The notes under the pieces were generated by a model, which did not search any database, was not told the DNA's origin, and saw only the letters and a program-made list of their open reading frames with translations. A program made the position numbers and the translations under genes. A DNA stretch of 55,199 nucleotides from Armatimonadota bacterium (GTDB lineage Bacteria > Armatimonadota > Hebobacteria > CAIYQO01), in contig JAKPKV010000008.1 of the NCBI GenBank assembly GCA_029553475.1, positions 1-55,199 on the forward strand, read 5' to 3'. Shown in pieces: positions 47,231 to 55,199 of this stretch. Within the stretch, counting starts at the first letter, position 1. Each line of letters begins with the position of its first letter.

Positions 47231-47338
47231 CCGGGACTGACTGCGCATGGCCAAATCTGCAATCGGCAGCATCCATTGACATACGCCCCATGCGTAGCCT
47301 CGTTTTGCCATGCGTAGTCTGTCCCTCCCGCGCCGGAA
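47231..47338 (+). repeat. 108-bp dispersed repeat, copy 2
   Basis: It has the same length and ends as copy 1 (43489-43596). It lies 109 bp after glyS, within a 477-nt gene-free gap. Confidence 0.65.
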
Positions 47339-47380
47339 CCGTGCCACCCCCAGTACGTACCCGCGCTCGCGCCTTCACTG

Positions 47381-47557
47381 ACTACTTGTAGTGGGTCGTC
47401 ACGATGTACCGTGCGGTGTGATCCGGGCCCTCCATGGCACGGGTGAGGGAAGGAACAACCAGGGTATGACTTTCGGCACCACGCGCCGCGGAGGGCGCGG
47501 ACTACCGGTGGCTCGGCGACGGGACACGGTACATCGTGACGGCCCGCTACAACTACT
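47381..47557. mobile_element. MITE-like inverted-repeat element, 177 bp
   Basis: The left end (47381-47413) and right end (47525-47557) are inverted copies of about 33 bp with a few mismatches; the inner 16 bp GTCACGATGTACCGTG are perfect. The interior codes for nothing. Outside it, AGTGATCAGTAATCAGTGAA (47155) and TTACTGAATTACTGATTACT (47560) are weakly inverted copies of each other. The whole 47122-47598 gap is therefore a nested palindrome. Confidence 0.65.
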
Positions 47558-47598
47558 GAATTACTGAATTACTGATTACTCCCTCACTACTCACTAAC

Positions 47599-47946
47599 TC
47601 ACTTCTTCTTCTCATGCCGGTAAATCAGCACCTCCGCCGCTTCGAGGGTGACCAGGCCGTCGTCCATCAGCTCGTCTACCACCGGGAGGAAGGCGTCAAT
47701 GCGTTCGGGAAGGTCCACGATCTCGATGATGACCGGGAGATCGGTGGAGAGGCGGAGGATGCTCGCGGCATGCAGATGCGACTTCGCGCCGAACCCCATC
47801 AGCCCATGGAGCACGGTGGCGCCGGCGAGTTTGTGCGCGCGGGCTCGCTCGACGATCACCTCATACAGCGGGCGGCCATGGTAGCGGTCGGAATCGCCGA
47901 TGAAGATGCGGAGCAGCGTGCCGTGGCGGGATTCGGAAAAGGGCAT
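47599..47946 (-). CDS. DUF190 family protein
   Basis: A 115-residue PII-like protein, with GGGAGG before ATG 47946. It has the DUF190 pattern GTLLRIFIGDSDRYHGRPLY, VIVERARAHKLAGATVLHGL and MGFGAKSHLHAASILRLSTD. DUF190 proteins adopt a PII-like trimer fold and are often next to crcB. It is the last gene of a three-gene operon (14 nt after crcB). Confidence 0.9.
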   Translation of the reverse strand: MPFSESRHGTLLRIFIGDSDRYHGRPLYEVIVERARAHKLAGATVLHGLMGFGAKSHLHAASILRLSTDLPVIIEIVDLPERIDAFLPVVDELMDDGLVTLEAAEVLIYRHEKKK

Positions 47947-47960
47947 GGCATCCTCCCTTG

Positions 47961-48332
47961 CTATCGCCAGAAAACCAACGCGGCGCGGTAGCCGAGCGCG
48001 ACCATCAGCAGGCAGCCGGCCACCGTGAGGCCGATGTAGAGCAGCGCGGTATTGATGCTGCCTTTATGCAGCAAGGCGAGCGTTTCCGCGCTGAACGTGG
48101 AGAAGGTGGTGAACGCGCCGAGGAAGCCGATGCCGAGGAAGAGGCGCCATTCCGACTTCACCATGCCCGTCTCGATGCCGCGCAGCACGGCGCCCATGAC
48201 CAGGCAGCCGACGACGTTCACCAGCAGCGTGCCGCCGGGAAACGCCGGGCGGTTGAGGCCCGTCATCCCAAAGCGCGCCCACGTGCCCAACACGCCGCCG
48301 AGCGCCAGCAGCAGCAGATCGGGAAGTTTCAT
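47961..48332 (-). CDS. crcB: Fluoride channel CrcB/FluC
   Basis: A 123-residue four-helix membrane protein. Motifs GGVLGTWARF near residues 12-21, GTLLVNVVGC with the central Asn, and GFLGAFTTFSTFS are all typical of the dual-topology fluoride exporter. A single crcB gene suggests homodimers. Flanked 14 nt away by the DUF190 gene and 6 nt by the PII-like gene, so probably one operon. Confidence 0.95.
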   Translation of the reverse strand: MKLPDLLLLALGGVLGTWARFGMTGLNRPAFPGGTLLVNVVGCLVMGAVLRGIETGMVKSEWRLFLGIGFLGAFTTFSTFSAETLALLHKGSINTALLYIGLTVAGCLLMVALGYRAALVFWR

Positions 48333-48338
48333 GATGGC

Positions 48339-48686
48339 TTAAATGACTTCTTCCACCGGCGTGATGTAGCCGCGCACGCCGTGCCCCCGACTCTCGCGCA
48401 GCGCTTTCAGCTCGCGGGCGATGCCGTGCACCGTCTCACAATCGGCGACGAGGATGAGCAGATGGTTGCGGCTCTCCGGCTGATAGTCAATGTCCTGCAT
48501 CGTCTCCACCCGCGCGCCGACGACGTTGCGAACCTTCGTATAACGGGCGACCCCCATCTCGCGCTGGATGATGCCGTTGATGGCGTCTTCGAAATCCTCG
48601 TGATAAATGAGCACCAGCGAGCGCATCGTGGTCGCCGCCGGCGCTTCGAGCGGACAGGTTGATGGTTGATATATCGGTTGATCCAT
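48339..48686 (-). CDS. PII-like small regulatory protein
   Basis: A 115-residue protein; ATG 48686 has GGTGGAG 8 nt upstream. An alternative start is ATG 48626 (MRSLVLIYHEDFEDA) without a ribosome site. The beta-alpha-beta pattern (LVLIYHEDFEDAINGII, YTKVRNVVGARVE, HLLILVADCETVHGIARELK) is that of PII-like signal proteins, which often bind nucleotides or anions as trimers. First gene of PII-like-crcB-DUF190, so it may tune the channel. Its leader contains a MITE (48730-48893). Confidence 0.7.
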   Translation of the reverse strand: MDQPIYQPSTCPLEAPAATTMRSLVLIYHEDFEDAINGIIQREMGVARYTKVRNVVGARVETMQDIDYQPESRNHLLILVADCETVHGIARELKALRESRGHGVRGYITPVEEVI

Positions 48687-48729
48687 AACGCACACTCCAC
48701 CGGACAGCGCGATACTGCCGTCCGGTATA

Positions 48730-48893
48730 AGAGACTGTTTCGGAAGTCGGCGTCGTCGAATCGCGGAGGATCGCTCGTGGCTGGCAAGGCGGAGTTCCGC
48801 GCGTGTATTGAGAAATACATCAGTAGGAACTCCACCGCGGCCAGGCGCGAGCGAGACCCGCGAGGCGGCGGTGAATACTTTTGAAACAGTCTT
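48730..48893. mobile_element. MITE-like palindrome, 164 bp, flanked by TA
   Basis: The ends AGAGACTGTTTC (48730) and GAAACAGTCTT (to 48893) are inverted, and TA flanks both ends, as for IS630/Tc1-type insertion. About 65 bp of each arm can be aligned, meeting at GGAACTCC/GGAGTTCC around a small inner hairpin. It lies between any upstream promoter and the PII-like gene. Confidence 0.65.
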
Positions 48894-48946
48894 TAATTTA
48901 CCACAATCCGGGGGAACGGGCAACGGGGAGGCGTCATGGCGCAGGT

Positions 48947-51079
48947 TCAGCTCGGCGGATTTTCGGCGGGTTTCTCCGCTGCCGGGGGCGCTTCCTCCGG
49001 CTGGGGCGCTTCCTCCAGCGGGGGCGCTTCCTCCGGCGGCGGCTCCGGCTTGCGCCAGTGCGCCAGCGGCGCGGGGTCAATGAGGTCTGGCGCCATGAGG
49101 AGCAGGGCTTCGGTTTCCTCTTCGGTGGGCGCCAGCGCGTAGGCGGCGAGGAACTCCCGCCAGGCCGCCGTTTTCCGCGCGCGCTCCTCGGCGAGGAATT
49201 GCCGTAGCTCCGCCAGCGCCGCCGTCGCTTTGTCCGCTTCCCCGGCGCCTTCATAACTGATGAGCAGCGCCAGCCGAGCGCGCACCCCGCCGCCGGGACA
49301 CAGCATGGCATTGCGCCAGCATGCCCGTGCGCTGTCCTCCTCTCCCTGGATGTGATAGATCTCCCCCGGCTCCAGCCAGCCGGCGGCGCTCTCTTCGCGG
49401 AGGCGCAGGCGGGTGTAGGTTTGCAGCGACAGCGCGTAGTTGCCGGCTTCGCGCGCGATGCGCGCCTGCGCCAGCAGCAGCTCCCGGTCATCGGGCCAGC
49501 GCGTCAGCGCCTGGGTATAGAGGCGTATCGCCTCGCTCCACTGCCGCTGCTGCTGGCGCAGGCGCCCGAAGGCCAGATACGCGGGCCGATACCCGGTGTC
49601 GCGCTTGAACAGCTCCGTCAGCGCGCTTTCGGCCTCCGGGAGCTGATTGTTTTCCAGGGCGTAGTTGGCGATCTCCAGCATGATTTCCGACCATCCCATG
49701 GGCGCCTTCACGTTGGGGGCGAGGTAGCGGGTGAGGATGCCGCGCGCCTCGGAGAGATTGGCCAACCGCTGATACAGGCGGACGGCGCCCCGGATCGCCA
49801 CCACGTCATCGGGGTGTTTATCGCGCAGGGTCGCCGCCATTTCCGCGGCCCTGGGGATGGTGCCCGCCCGCAGGAAGCGCTCCCCGGCGAGGATGAGGAG
49901 CGGCACCGTCTCCGGGCGCGCTTTTGACAACTCCAGCGTCAACTGTGCCGCCTGGGGAAGACGGTCGGTCGCGCACAGGCGCTGGGCGAGCATCGCTTTC
50001 AGCAGCGTCTCCTGAGGAAAGAGCGCCATGGCGCGCGCCAGCAGCTCATCGCCCTCCTCGTGTTTCCCGGCGGCACACAGCGCGCTGACGTAGTGCTGCG
50101 CGGTGACCGGGTCGGGCAGCTTCATCCAGCTCACCTTCAGCGCGGCGAGGGCGGTGTCGTAATCGCCGGCAAACAGCGCCGCCACCCCGAGCTGGCGGTT
50201 GACGGCGGGATTCACCGGCTCGCGCATGAGCATGCGCTGCAGCGGACCGATGGCTTCGCTGAACTGCCGCTGCGCGATGCTCCAATTCGCCAGCGCGCGG
50301 TCCAGCTCAAAATTGCCCAGCGGCGCGGCGGCGTTCAGCACCGCCAGCGCCTCGTCGGGCTTGCCCAGCACAAAGCAGGCATGGGCGTAACTGTTGATGA
50401 TGACCGGATCATTCGGGCGCAGCTTGATCACGCGGCCGAGGAGCGTATAGGCGGCTTCACGGTTGCCCGCTTTCCATTCTTCGGTGGCGAGCGCCGGCAG
50501 CGCCGTGGGGTGATTCGGACTGTCCCGCAGGATGATCCGCAGCTCATGCGGCGTCGCCTTGCGCGCGCCGATCAGGTAGCCGGCTTCCAATTCCAGCGGC
50601 GGCAGGCTGGATTCCCACTGCGCCAGCGCGCGCGCGGCGGATTCCTTCTGATTATTGGCCGCGTAGACCTCCGCCAGCCGGCGCAGCAGCGGCGGGTCCT
50701 CCGGAAAGAAGCGCAGCAGGCCGGAGAGCGCGAGCAGCTCCAGCGCGCTGTCGCCGGCGGCCCGCGCCCCCGCCGCCAGCGCTTCCCACGTCGTGATCTC
50801 GGTGGGGGCGAGGAGCATCGCCCGGCGCAACTGGCCGGCCGCCACAGCGTGCAGGCCGGCGGCGGAGAGCGCTTGCCCGTAGAGCATCTGGCACTGCCAG
50901 TCCTCCTGTCGCAGATCGGCGGCTTCGCGCAAATCCGCCACCGCGTCCCGCGGGCGCCCCTCGTGCAGGGCGATGGCGCCGCGCAGCAGCAGGATGCGGT
51001 CGGGCGTGATGTCGGCCAGGGCCGGAAGGAGGGCGGCAAGCAGCGTGATGCAGATGAGCCAGCGTTGTGACAGCGTCAT
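48947..51079 (-). CDS. Exported tetratricopeptide-repeat protein
   Basis: A 710-residue protein with a signal peptide (residues 1-22, cleavage near ALA-D). From residue 25 to about 650 it has tandem TPR-like helical pairs (for example DAVADLREAADLRQEDWQCQ, ALAVLNAAAPLGNFELDRAL, AIRLYTQALTRWPDDRELLL). The last 45 residues are Pro/Glu-rich with PPEEAPPLEEAPQPEEAPP repeats. TPR proteins are scaffolds; here probably periplasmic. Its gene ends just before the palindrome upstream of the fluoride operon and starts 27 nt after truB on the same strand. Confidence 0.85.
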   Translation of the reverse strand: MTLSQRWLICITLLAALLPALADITPDRILLLRGAIALHEGRPRDAVADLREAADLRQEDWQCQMLYGQALSAAGLHAVAAGQLRRAMLLAPTEITTWEALAAGARAAGDSALELLALSGLLRFFPEDPPLLRRLAEVYAANNQKESAARALAQWESSLPPLELEAGYLIGARKATPHELRIILRDSPNHPTALPALATEEWKAGNREAAYTLLGRVIKLRPNDPVIINSYAHACFVLGKPDEALAVLNAAAPLGNFELDRALANWSIAQRQFSEAIGPLQRMLMREPVNPAVNRQLGVAALFAGDYDTALAALKVSWMKLPDPVTAQHYVSALCAAGKHEEGDELLARAMALFPQETLLKAMLAQRLCATDRLPQAAQLTLELSKARPETVPLLILAGERFLRAGTIPRAAEMAATLRDKHPDDVVAIRGAVRLYQRLANLSEARGILTRYLAPNVKAPMGWSEIMLEIANYALENNQLPEAESALTELFKRDTGYRPAYLAFGRLRQQQRQWSEAIRLYTQALTRWPDDRELLLAQARIAREAGNYALSLQTYTRLRLREESAAGWLEPGEIYHIQGEEDSARACWRNAMLCPGGGVRARLALLISYEGAGEADKATAALAELRQFLAEERARKTAAWREFLAAYALAPTEEETEALLLMAPDLIDPAPLAHWRKPEPPPEEAPPLEEAPQPEEAPPAAEKPAENPPS

Positions 51080-51106
51080 AATGTTCCGATTTCGCGAGAT
51101 GGGAGT

Positions 51107-51982
51107 TCAGGATGCTTTCAGATTCACCACCGGCCGTACCTGTCCCTCCTTGACCTGGCCGATGCCCGCGAAGCGGGCGCCGAGATATACGCGATATATA
51201 CCCTCGGCGGCGTCCACGGACACGAACTTCCCTTCCAGATAGCGGATTTCCTCTTCCGGCAGGTGCACGGCGGGGAGATAGGCCACCGCGCGGTCGGCGG
51301 GAATGAGGTGGTCGGACAGGCGCCCGTCCTCCGCCGCCCGCGCCAGCTCGTCGGGGGTGACGGCGTCTTCGAGGCGGTAATCGCCGACGCGGGTGCGGGC
51401 GAGGAAGCCGAGCGTCCCACCCACCCCCAGCGCCTCGCCGATGTCCCGCGCCAGGCTGCGGATATACGTGCCCCCGGAGCAGGTGATATCGGCCAGCAGG
51501 CGCGCGACCGCGCCGGGGATGACGCGCACGGGAGTGAAGGCGTGGACCGTCACTTCGCGCAGCGGCATCGCCACCTCCTGGCCCTGGCGCGTCAACTGAT
51601 ACGCGCGCACGCCGTTGATGAAGACCGCCGAGTGCGCGGGCGGACGCTGGTGCAGCACGCCGGTGAAACGCGGCAGCACGGCGGCGACCGTCGCGTCCGT
51701 CAGGTGCGACGCGTCCGCGCGCGCGGTGACATCGCCCTCGGCGTCGTATGAATCGGTGGCGACGCCGAGCAGGAACTCCGCGCGGTAGACTTTTGGCTCG
51801 CCCACCAGATAGTCCGCCAGCCGCGTGGCCGGCCCCAGGCATACCGGCAGCACCCCGCAGGCGGAGGGGTCCAGCGTGCCGGCATGCCCCACGCGCTTCA
51901 GCCCGGCGATGCGCCGCACCCGCGCCACCACCTCGTGCGACGACATCCCCGGCAGTTTGCAGATAGTGATGACCCCCAGCAT
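51107..51982 (-). CDS. truB: tRNA pseudouridine synthase B
   Basis: A 291-residue protein that makes pseudouridine 55 in the T loop of tRNAs. The N-terminus GVITICKLPGMSSHEVV and the catalytic block VGHAGTLDPSACGVL with Asp38 are clear, as are RAYQLTRQGQE and the GGTYIRSLARDIGEALG motif. The C-terminal region (about 240-291) resembles a short PUA-like part. Start ATG 51982 has no strong ribosome site. The TPR gene follows 27 nt later. Confidence 0.93.
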   Translation of the reverse strand: MLGVITICKLPGMSSHEVVARVRRIAGLKRVGHAGTLDPSACGVLPVCLGPATRLADYLVGEPKVYRAEFLLGVATDSYDAEGDVTARADASHLTDATVAAVLPRFTGVLHQRPPAHSAVFINGVRAYQLTRQGQEVAMPLREVTVHAFTPVRVIPGAVARLLADITCSGGTYIRSLARDIGEALGVGGTLGFLARTRVGDYRLEDAVTPDELARAAEDGRLSDHLIPADRAVAYLPAVHLPEEEIRYLEGKFVSVDAAEGIYRVYLGARFAGIGQVKEGQVRPVVNLKAS

Positions 51983-52247
51983 GCTGCCCCTTACCTTCGC
52001 TTACCTTCGCCGCGCCCGCGGGGGATTCCTCGCGCGCACAAGCATGCACGGCGGGGATTTTTCACGACAGTACGGCATTATCCCGCTATGGCACAGCAAA
52101 ACAGTGCCCCATGCCGCGCGCGCTTCTCCGCGCGCCCGCGGTGTCCCCCGACAAACGACTTGCCCCGGCGAGAAAGGTGTCAAACCGGCAGGAATCCCAC
52201 GCCGAAAAGCGAAGGTTAGCCGATAGCAACCGGAAAGGACCGCTCGC

Positions 52248-54530
52248 ATGCCCACCTCCGCCCTTCGCGCCGGCGCGCGCCTGGAATTTCATCACGGCCG
52301 CCCGGTGATCATGCTCGATGGCCACCCTGTCTCGCAGGCGATGTATTTTGACTGGATCTGCGACGTGGACCCGGTGCAGCACGCCAAACCGGAGCTGTGG
52401 CTGGCGCGCAACCGGCAGTTCCGCGACAGCGACGTGCACGTCTACGCGGCGCACGTCTCCCACTGGTACGCGCACCAGTTCAACCAGAGCTGGTTCTGGA
52501 CGGGCGACGGGGAGTACCCCGCCGAGCCGCCGGCGGACAGCGTCTTCTGCGTGGACAAGGCGGCGCCGGCGCTCATCGCGATGGACCCGCGGGCGGCCAT
52601 CGCCGTACGCTTCACCGATTGCTGCCCGCGCGCCTGGGCGGAGGCCAATCCCGACCACATGCAGCAGCACGTCACCGCCGCCGGCGAAGTGGTGGAGCTT
52701 TTCCCGCAGATCTCGCTGGCATCGGAAAAGGGCATGCGCGCCACCTGCGCCTACGTCGGCAACATCGTGCGCTACTGCGAGCGCCAGCCGTGGGCGGCGC
52801 GCGTCTTCGCCTATCTCTTCTACCCGCTGGGGGAAGGGCTGCCGAGCATGAATACGCACGGCTACCTGTTCGACCATTCGCCGGCGATGCAGGAGGCGTA
52901 TCGGCACTTCGTCCGCGCCCGCTACGGCAGCGAGGCGGCGCTGCGCGATGCCTGGGGCGCACCGGACCTCACCTTCGACGCGGTGACGGTGCCGCTGGAC
53001 GAGGAATGGCAGGCGGCGCGCGCGACAACCGAGCACTGGGTGGAGGAGGGCGAGCTGCGGAGGTATCGCGATTACTTCCTCTGCAACCGCGAGCTCTTCC
53101 TGCGCTGGTATCGCGCCATCATCCACGCGGCGAACGCGGCGAAGGCCGACCGGCCGGTGACCTTCGGCATTGACATGTGCAAGCAGCCGCTGATGGGCTG
53201 GCAGATTTGCCTGGCGTTCAACGGCGCGGGGCCGGGCGCCGATTTCCCCGACATCCTCGCCGCCGGCGGCAGCATTGACATCGCGGAGATCATTGACGAG
53301 CCGGGGCTCGATTTTTTGGTGACGCCGGCGGACTACACCGCGCGCGGCATGGGCTACGAGCAGGAGCCGGAGGGCATCGCCGACTCGCTGCGCCTGCGCG
53401 GGAAATGCATCATGGTCGAGAATGACTGCCGCACCTTCGTGCCCGGCATGGAAGACGACACCCAGGGCGCCTTCCGCAATCTGGAAGAGTGCCGGGCGGG
53501 CATCCTGCGCAACGCCGCCTGGTCGCTCACCCGCGGCGGGCTGGATTACTGGTGCGTGCCCGGCGGCGCGTATTTCACCGATCAGGCGATTCATGATTAT
53601 GCCATCGCGCCGACGGCGCGCATGCTCAACGCCGCGCACAACTGGCCGCACGTGGAAACCGCGCACGCGGTGGCGATGGTCATTGACGACGGCGCCTGCA
53701 TCCATGAGGACGGCACCAGCGGCTATCAGAACCTGGCCATCATGTGGCAGCGGGTGCTGGGGCTGGCGCACTGCGGCATCCCCTACCGGCTATATCTGCT
53801 CTCCGACCTGCTGCACGACAACATGCCCGATTACCGCTGCTATCTCTTCCCGAATCTCTACAAATTGGACGAGGAGCGGCTGGCGTTGCTGGAGCGGAAA
53901 ATCTTCCGCGACGGGCGCATGGCGATTTTCGGGCCGGCGACGGGCATCGTGGATGGGGACACGCTCTCCGCCAACTGGGCCAGCCGCCTGCTGGGGGTGG
54001 AGATGGAGCTGGTGCGCAAGCACGCGCCGCGCCGGGTGATGGTCGGCGGCGACCACCCCGTCGCCGCAGCGCTGCCGGCGGCGACCGTCTACGGCGACAG
54101 CCTGCCCTATGGCCCCATCCTCGTCCCGAAGCGGGGCGCGGTGGAGGCGGGCGGCGCGGCGGAGCTGGGTACCGCCACCGCCTTCTGGCAGCTCAACCGC
54201 ACCGGCCTGTTCCTCGCCGACCGCGGCACGCACACACTCGCCTGGAGCGCCGCCATGCCGCTGCCGGGGAACCTGCTGCGCGAGCTGGCGCGCGCCGGCG
54301 GCTGCCACGTGTGGGACGAGGATGACGACGTGGTGATGGCCAGCGACACCATCGCCGCCCTGCACGCGGTGAAGCCCGGCCCGCGGACGCTGAAGCTCCC
54401 CACCCCGCGCACGGTCTGGGACCTGTTCACCGGCGAGAAGCTGGGCGAGGGCATGGCGGAGATCGCGCTCACCATCACCCCGCCGCAGACGCGGGTGTTC
54501 TACTGTGGGGAAGAGGATCCGTATGCCTGA
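52248..54530 (+). CDS. GH42-like glycoside hydrolase with trimerisation-like domain
   Basis: A 760-residue protein with AAGGA about 10 nt before ATG 52248 and no signal peptide. The N-terminal region (LEFHHGRPVIMLDGHPVSQAMYF) and the large barrel (YLFYPLGEGLPSMNTHGYLF, HFVRARYGSEAALRDAWGAP, FLRWYRAIIHAANAAKADRP) resemble GH42/GH35-type enzymes. Residues of about 470-620 contain a class I glutaminase-like trimerisation fold (RLYLLSDLLHDNMPDYRCYLF). The catalytic pair cannot be placed by eye. Part of the same sugar-degrading repertoire as the genes at 34063-43187. Confidence 0.7.
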   Translation: MPTSALRAGARLEFHHGRPVIMLDGHPVSQAMYFDWICDVDPVQHAKPELWLARNRQFRDSDVHVYAAHVSHWYAHQFNQSWFWTGDGEYPAEPPADSVFCVDKAAPALIAMDPRAAIAVRFTDCCPRAWAEANPDHMQQHVTAAGEVVELFPQISLASEKGMRATCAYVGNIVRYCERQPWAARVFAYLFYPLGEGLPSMNTHGYLFDHSPAMQEAYRHFVRARYGSEAALRDAWGAPDLTFDAVTVPLDEEWQAARATTEHWVEEGELRRYRDYFLCNRELFLRWYRAIIHAANAAKADRPVTFGIDMCKQPLMGWQICLAFNGAGPGADFPDILAAGGSIDIAEIIDEPGLDFLVTPADYTARGMGYEQEPEGIADSLRLRGKCIMVENDCRTFVPGMEDDTQGAFRNLEECRAGILRNAAWSLTRGGLDYWCVPGGAYFTDQAIHDYAIAPTARMLNAAHNWPHVETAHAVAMVIDDGACIHEDGTSGYQNLAIMWQRVLGLAHCGIPYRLYLLSDLLHDNMPDYRCYLFPNLYKLDEERLALLERKIFRDGRMAIFGPATGIVDGDTLSANWASRLLGVEMELVRKHAPRRVMVGGDHPVAAALPAATVYGDSLPYGPILVPKRGAVEAGGAAELGTATAFWQLNRTGLFLADRGTHTLAWSAAMPLPGNLLRELARAGGCHVWDEDDDVVMASDTIAALHAVKPGPRTLKLPTPRTVWDLFTGEKLGEGMAEIALTITPPQTRVFYCGEEDPYA

Positions 54531-54532
54531 AC

Positions 54533-54573
54533 CAGCGCCACTCCGCTGCGCTGCGTGGCGCACTACCAACGAA
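54533..54573 (-). repeat. Dispersed repeat, copy C (inverted, partial)
   Basis: Read on the minus strand it is CGTTGGTAGTGCGCCACGCA followed by GCGGAGTGGCGC, matching the left part of copies A and B. It lies between the GH42-like gene and the next gene. Confidence 0.6.
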
Positions 54574-54595
54574 CGGGTGCATTTAAGGATACGCT

Positions 54596-55199
54596 ATGCT
54601 CAACGAAGACCTGCTGTACCTGCTGCTGCCGGGATTCATCCACGGGGAGACGGTGGAGTTCCGGGAGTATCGCGACGCGTGCCCGGTGCGGGTACTCGAC
54701 CGGTATACGCTGGAGATCGCGGGGGAGTTCCCCGCCGCGCTGGTGCGTTTTGACGTGGAGCTGAAGCCGGGGAAGCTCGATTATCGCACGCTCTACAACC
54801 AGTTGAGCGAATACCCCTCCGGCGAGTTCGTGGATGTCGGCCCGCTGGACCTGGGCTTCCCGGCGCCGCCGCGCATGCAGATCCCCATGCTGGCGGTGTC
54901 GCTGGACGGCGAGCTCTTCGGGAAGATGTGGTTCGAGATGCCGTCGGTGGAGCAGGTGCGGGCGCGCACCCTTAGCGGCGTCTTCGTCCTCGACTTCCCC
55001 GAAGGCGGACAGCATCGGATTACCATCGCCGTGGACGAGGGCGACCGCGACCGACTGGACCTGACGATGGTGCGGTCCATCGCCGCGCGCCCGGACCGCC
55101 GCCGCCTGGCCGAGATCGCGCCCAAGACCGGGTGGAGGCCGGATGTCCCCTGGCTTTTTCTCGGTGGACGCACCGTGGAGGAGCTGCGCGGCCAGCGCG
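54596..55199 (+). CDS. Protein of unknown function (3' end outside window)
   Basis: The frame opens at ATG 54596 with AAGGA 7 nt upstream and is still open at the right edge (201 codons). It begins MLNEDLLYLLLPGFIHGET, has no signal peptide and is beta-rich (VLDRYTLEIAGEFPAALVRF, HRITIAVDEGDRDRLDL). It may be the N-terminal beta domain of a carbohydrate-active enzyme, given the preceding hydrolase. No family is recognised. Confidence 0.6.
   Translation, partial: MLNEDLLYLLLPGFIHGETVEFREYRDACPVRVLDRYTLEIAGEFPAALVRFDVELKPGKLDYRTLYNQLSEYPSGEFVDVGPLDLGFPAPPRMQIPMLAVSLDGELFGKMWFEMPSVEQVRARTLSGVFVLDFPEGGQHRITIAVDEGDRDRLDLTMVRSIAARPDRRRLAEIAPKTGWRPDVPWLFLGGRTVEELRGQR

Noticed and set aside
48694-48893. 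Fluoride riboswitch upstream of the crcB operon
   Set aside because: The conserved riboswitch core could not be found; the structure there is a TA-flanked palindrome instead.

Overview
This is a GC-rich bacterial chromosome segment (by eye about 60-65% G+C) carrying a 19 kb integrated element. The host cannot be named from the sequence. A DUF6785-like membrane protein, many isolated sugar-active enzymes, an archaeal-type prolyl-tRNA synthetase with a C-terminal zinc site, and a single-chain alpha2-type glycyl-tRNA synthetase would suit Armatimonadota or a neighbouring phylum. That placement is inference only.

Left chromosomal arm (1-9139): a membrane protein running off the left edge, a DUF4132 protein, two tandem paralogous lipoproteins with Ig-like repeats, and an alpha/beta hydrolase followed by a PlsC-type acyltransferase.

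Integrated element (9140-28228): a 40-bp direct repeat, equal to the 5' half of tRNA-Phe (nt 1-38) plus flanking bases, bounds the element. A tyrosine recombinase lies just inside the left end and the complete tRNA-Phe lies at the right end. Three modules follow one another: (i) a replication module with a split primase-polymerase and an SF3/AAA-like helicase; (ii) a defence module with a type I restriction operon (hsdM-hsdS-[REase-TIR]-hsdR) that has an AT-richer nuclease + TIR pair between hsdS and hsdR, plus a HEPN protein paired with a zinc-finger/deoxyribosyltransferase-like protein; (iii) a ribbon-helix-helix regulator and a promoter region with repeated AATACGC motifs that now drives the host tRNA-Phe gene. 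Three related intergenic repeats of about 100 bp (10304, 15925, 27211) sit at the module borders. Several element genes are interrupted by a single amber codon or a single-base frameshift.

Right chromosomal arm (28267-55199): housekeeping genes (ftsY, proS, ilvD, glyS, truB, crcB) alternate with carbohydrate-active genes (Gfo/Idh oxidoreductase, deacetylase-like protein, beta-propeller glycosidase, sugar isomerase, two large glycoside hydrolases). A DUF190-CrcB-PII-like operon probably handles fluoride. Intergenic spaces hold small inverted-repeat (MITE-like) elements and a strong promoter with no gene behind it but a stable hairpin downstream, a candidate small RNA.
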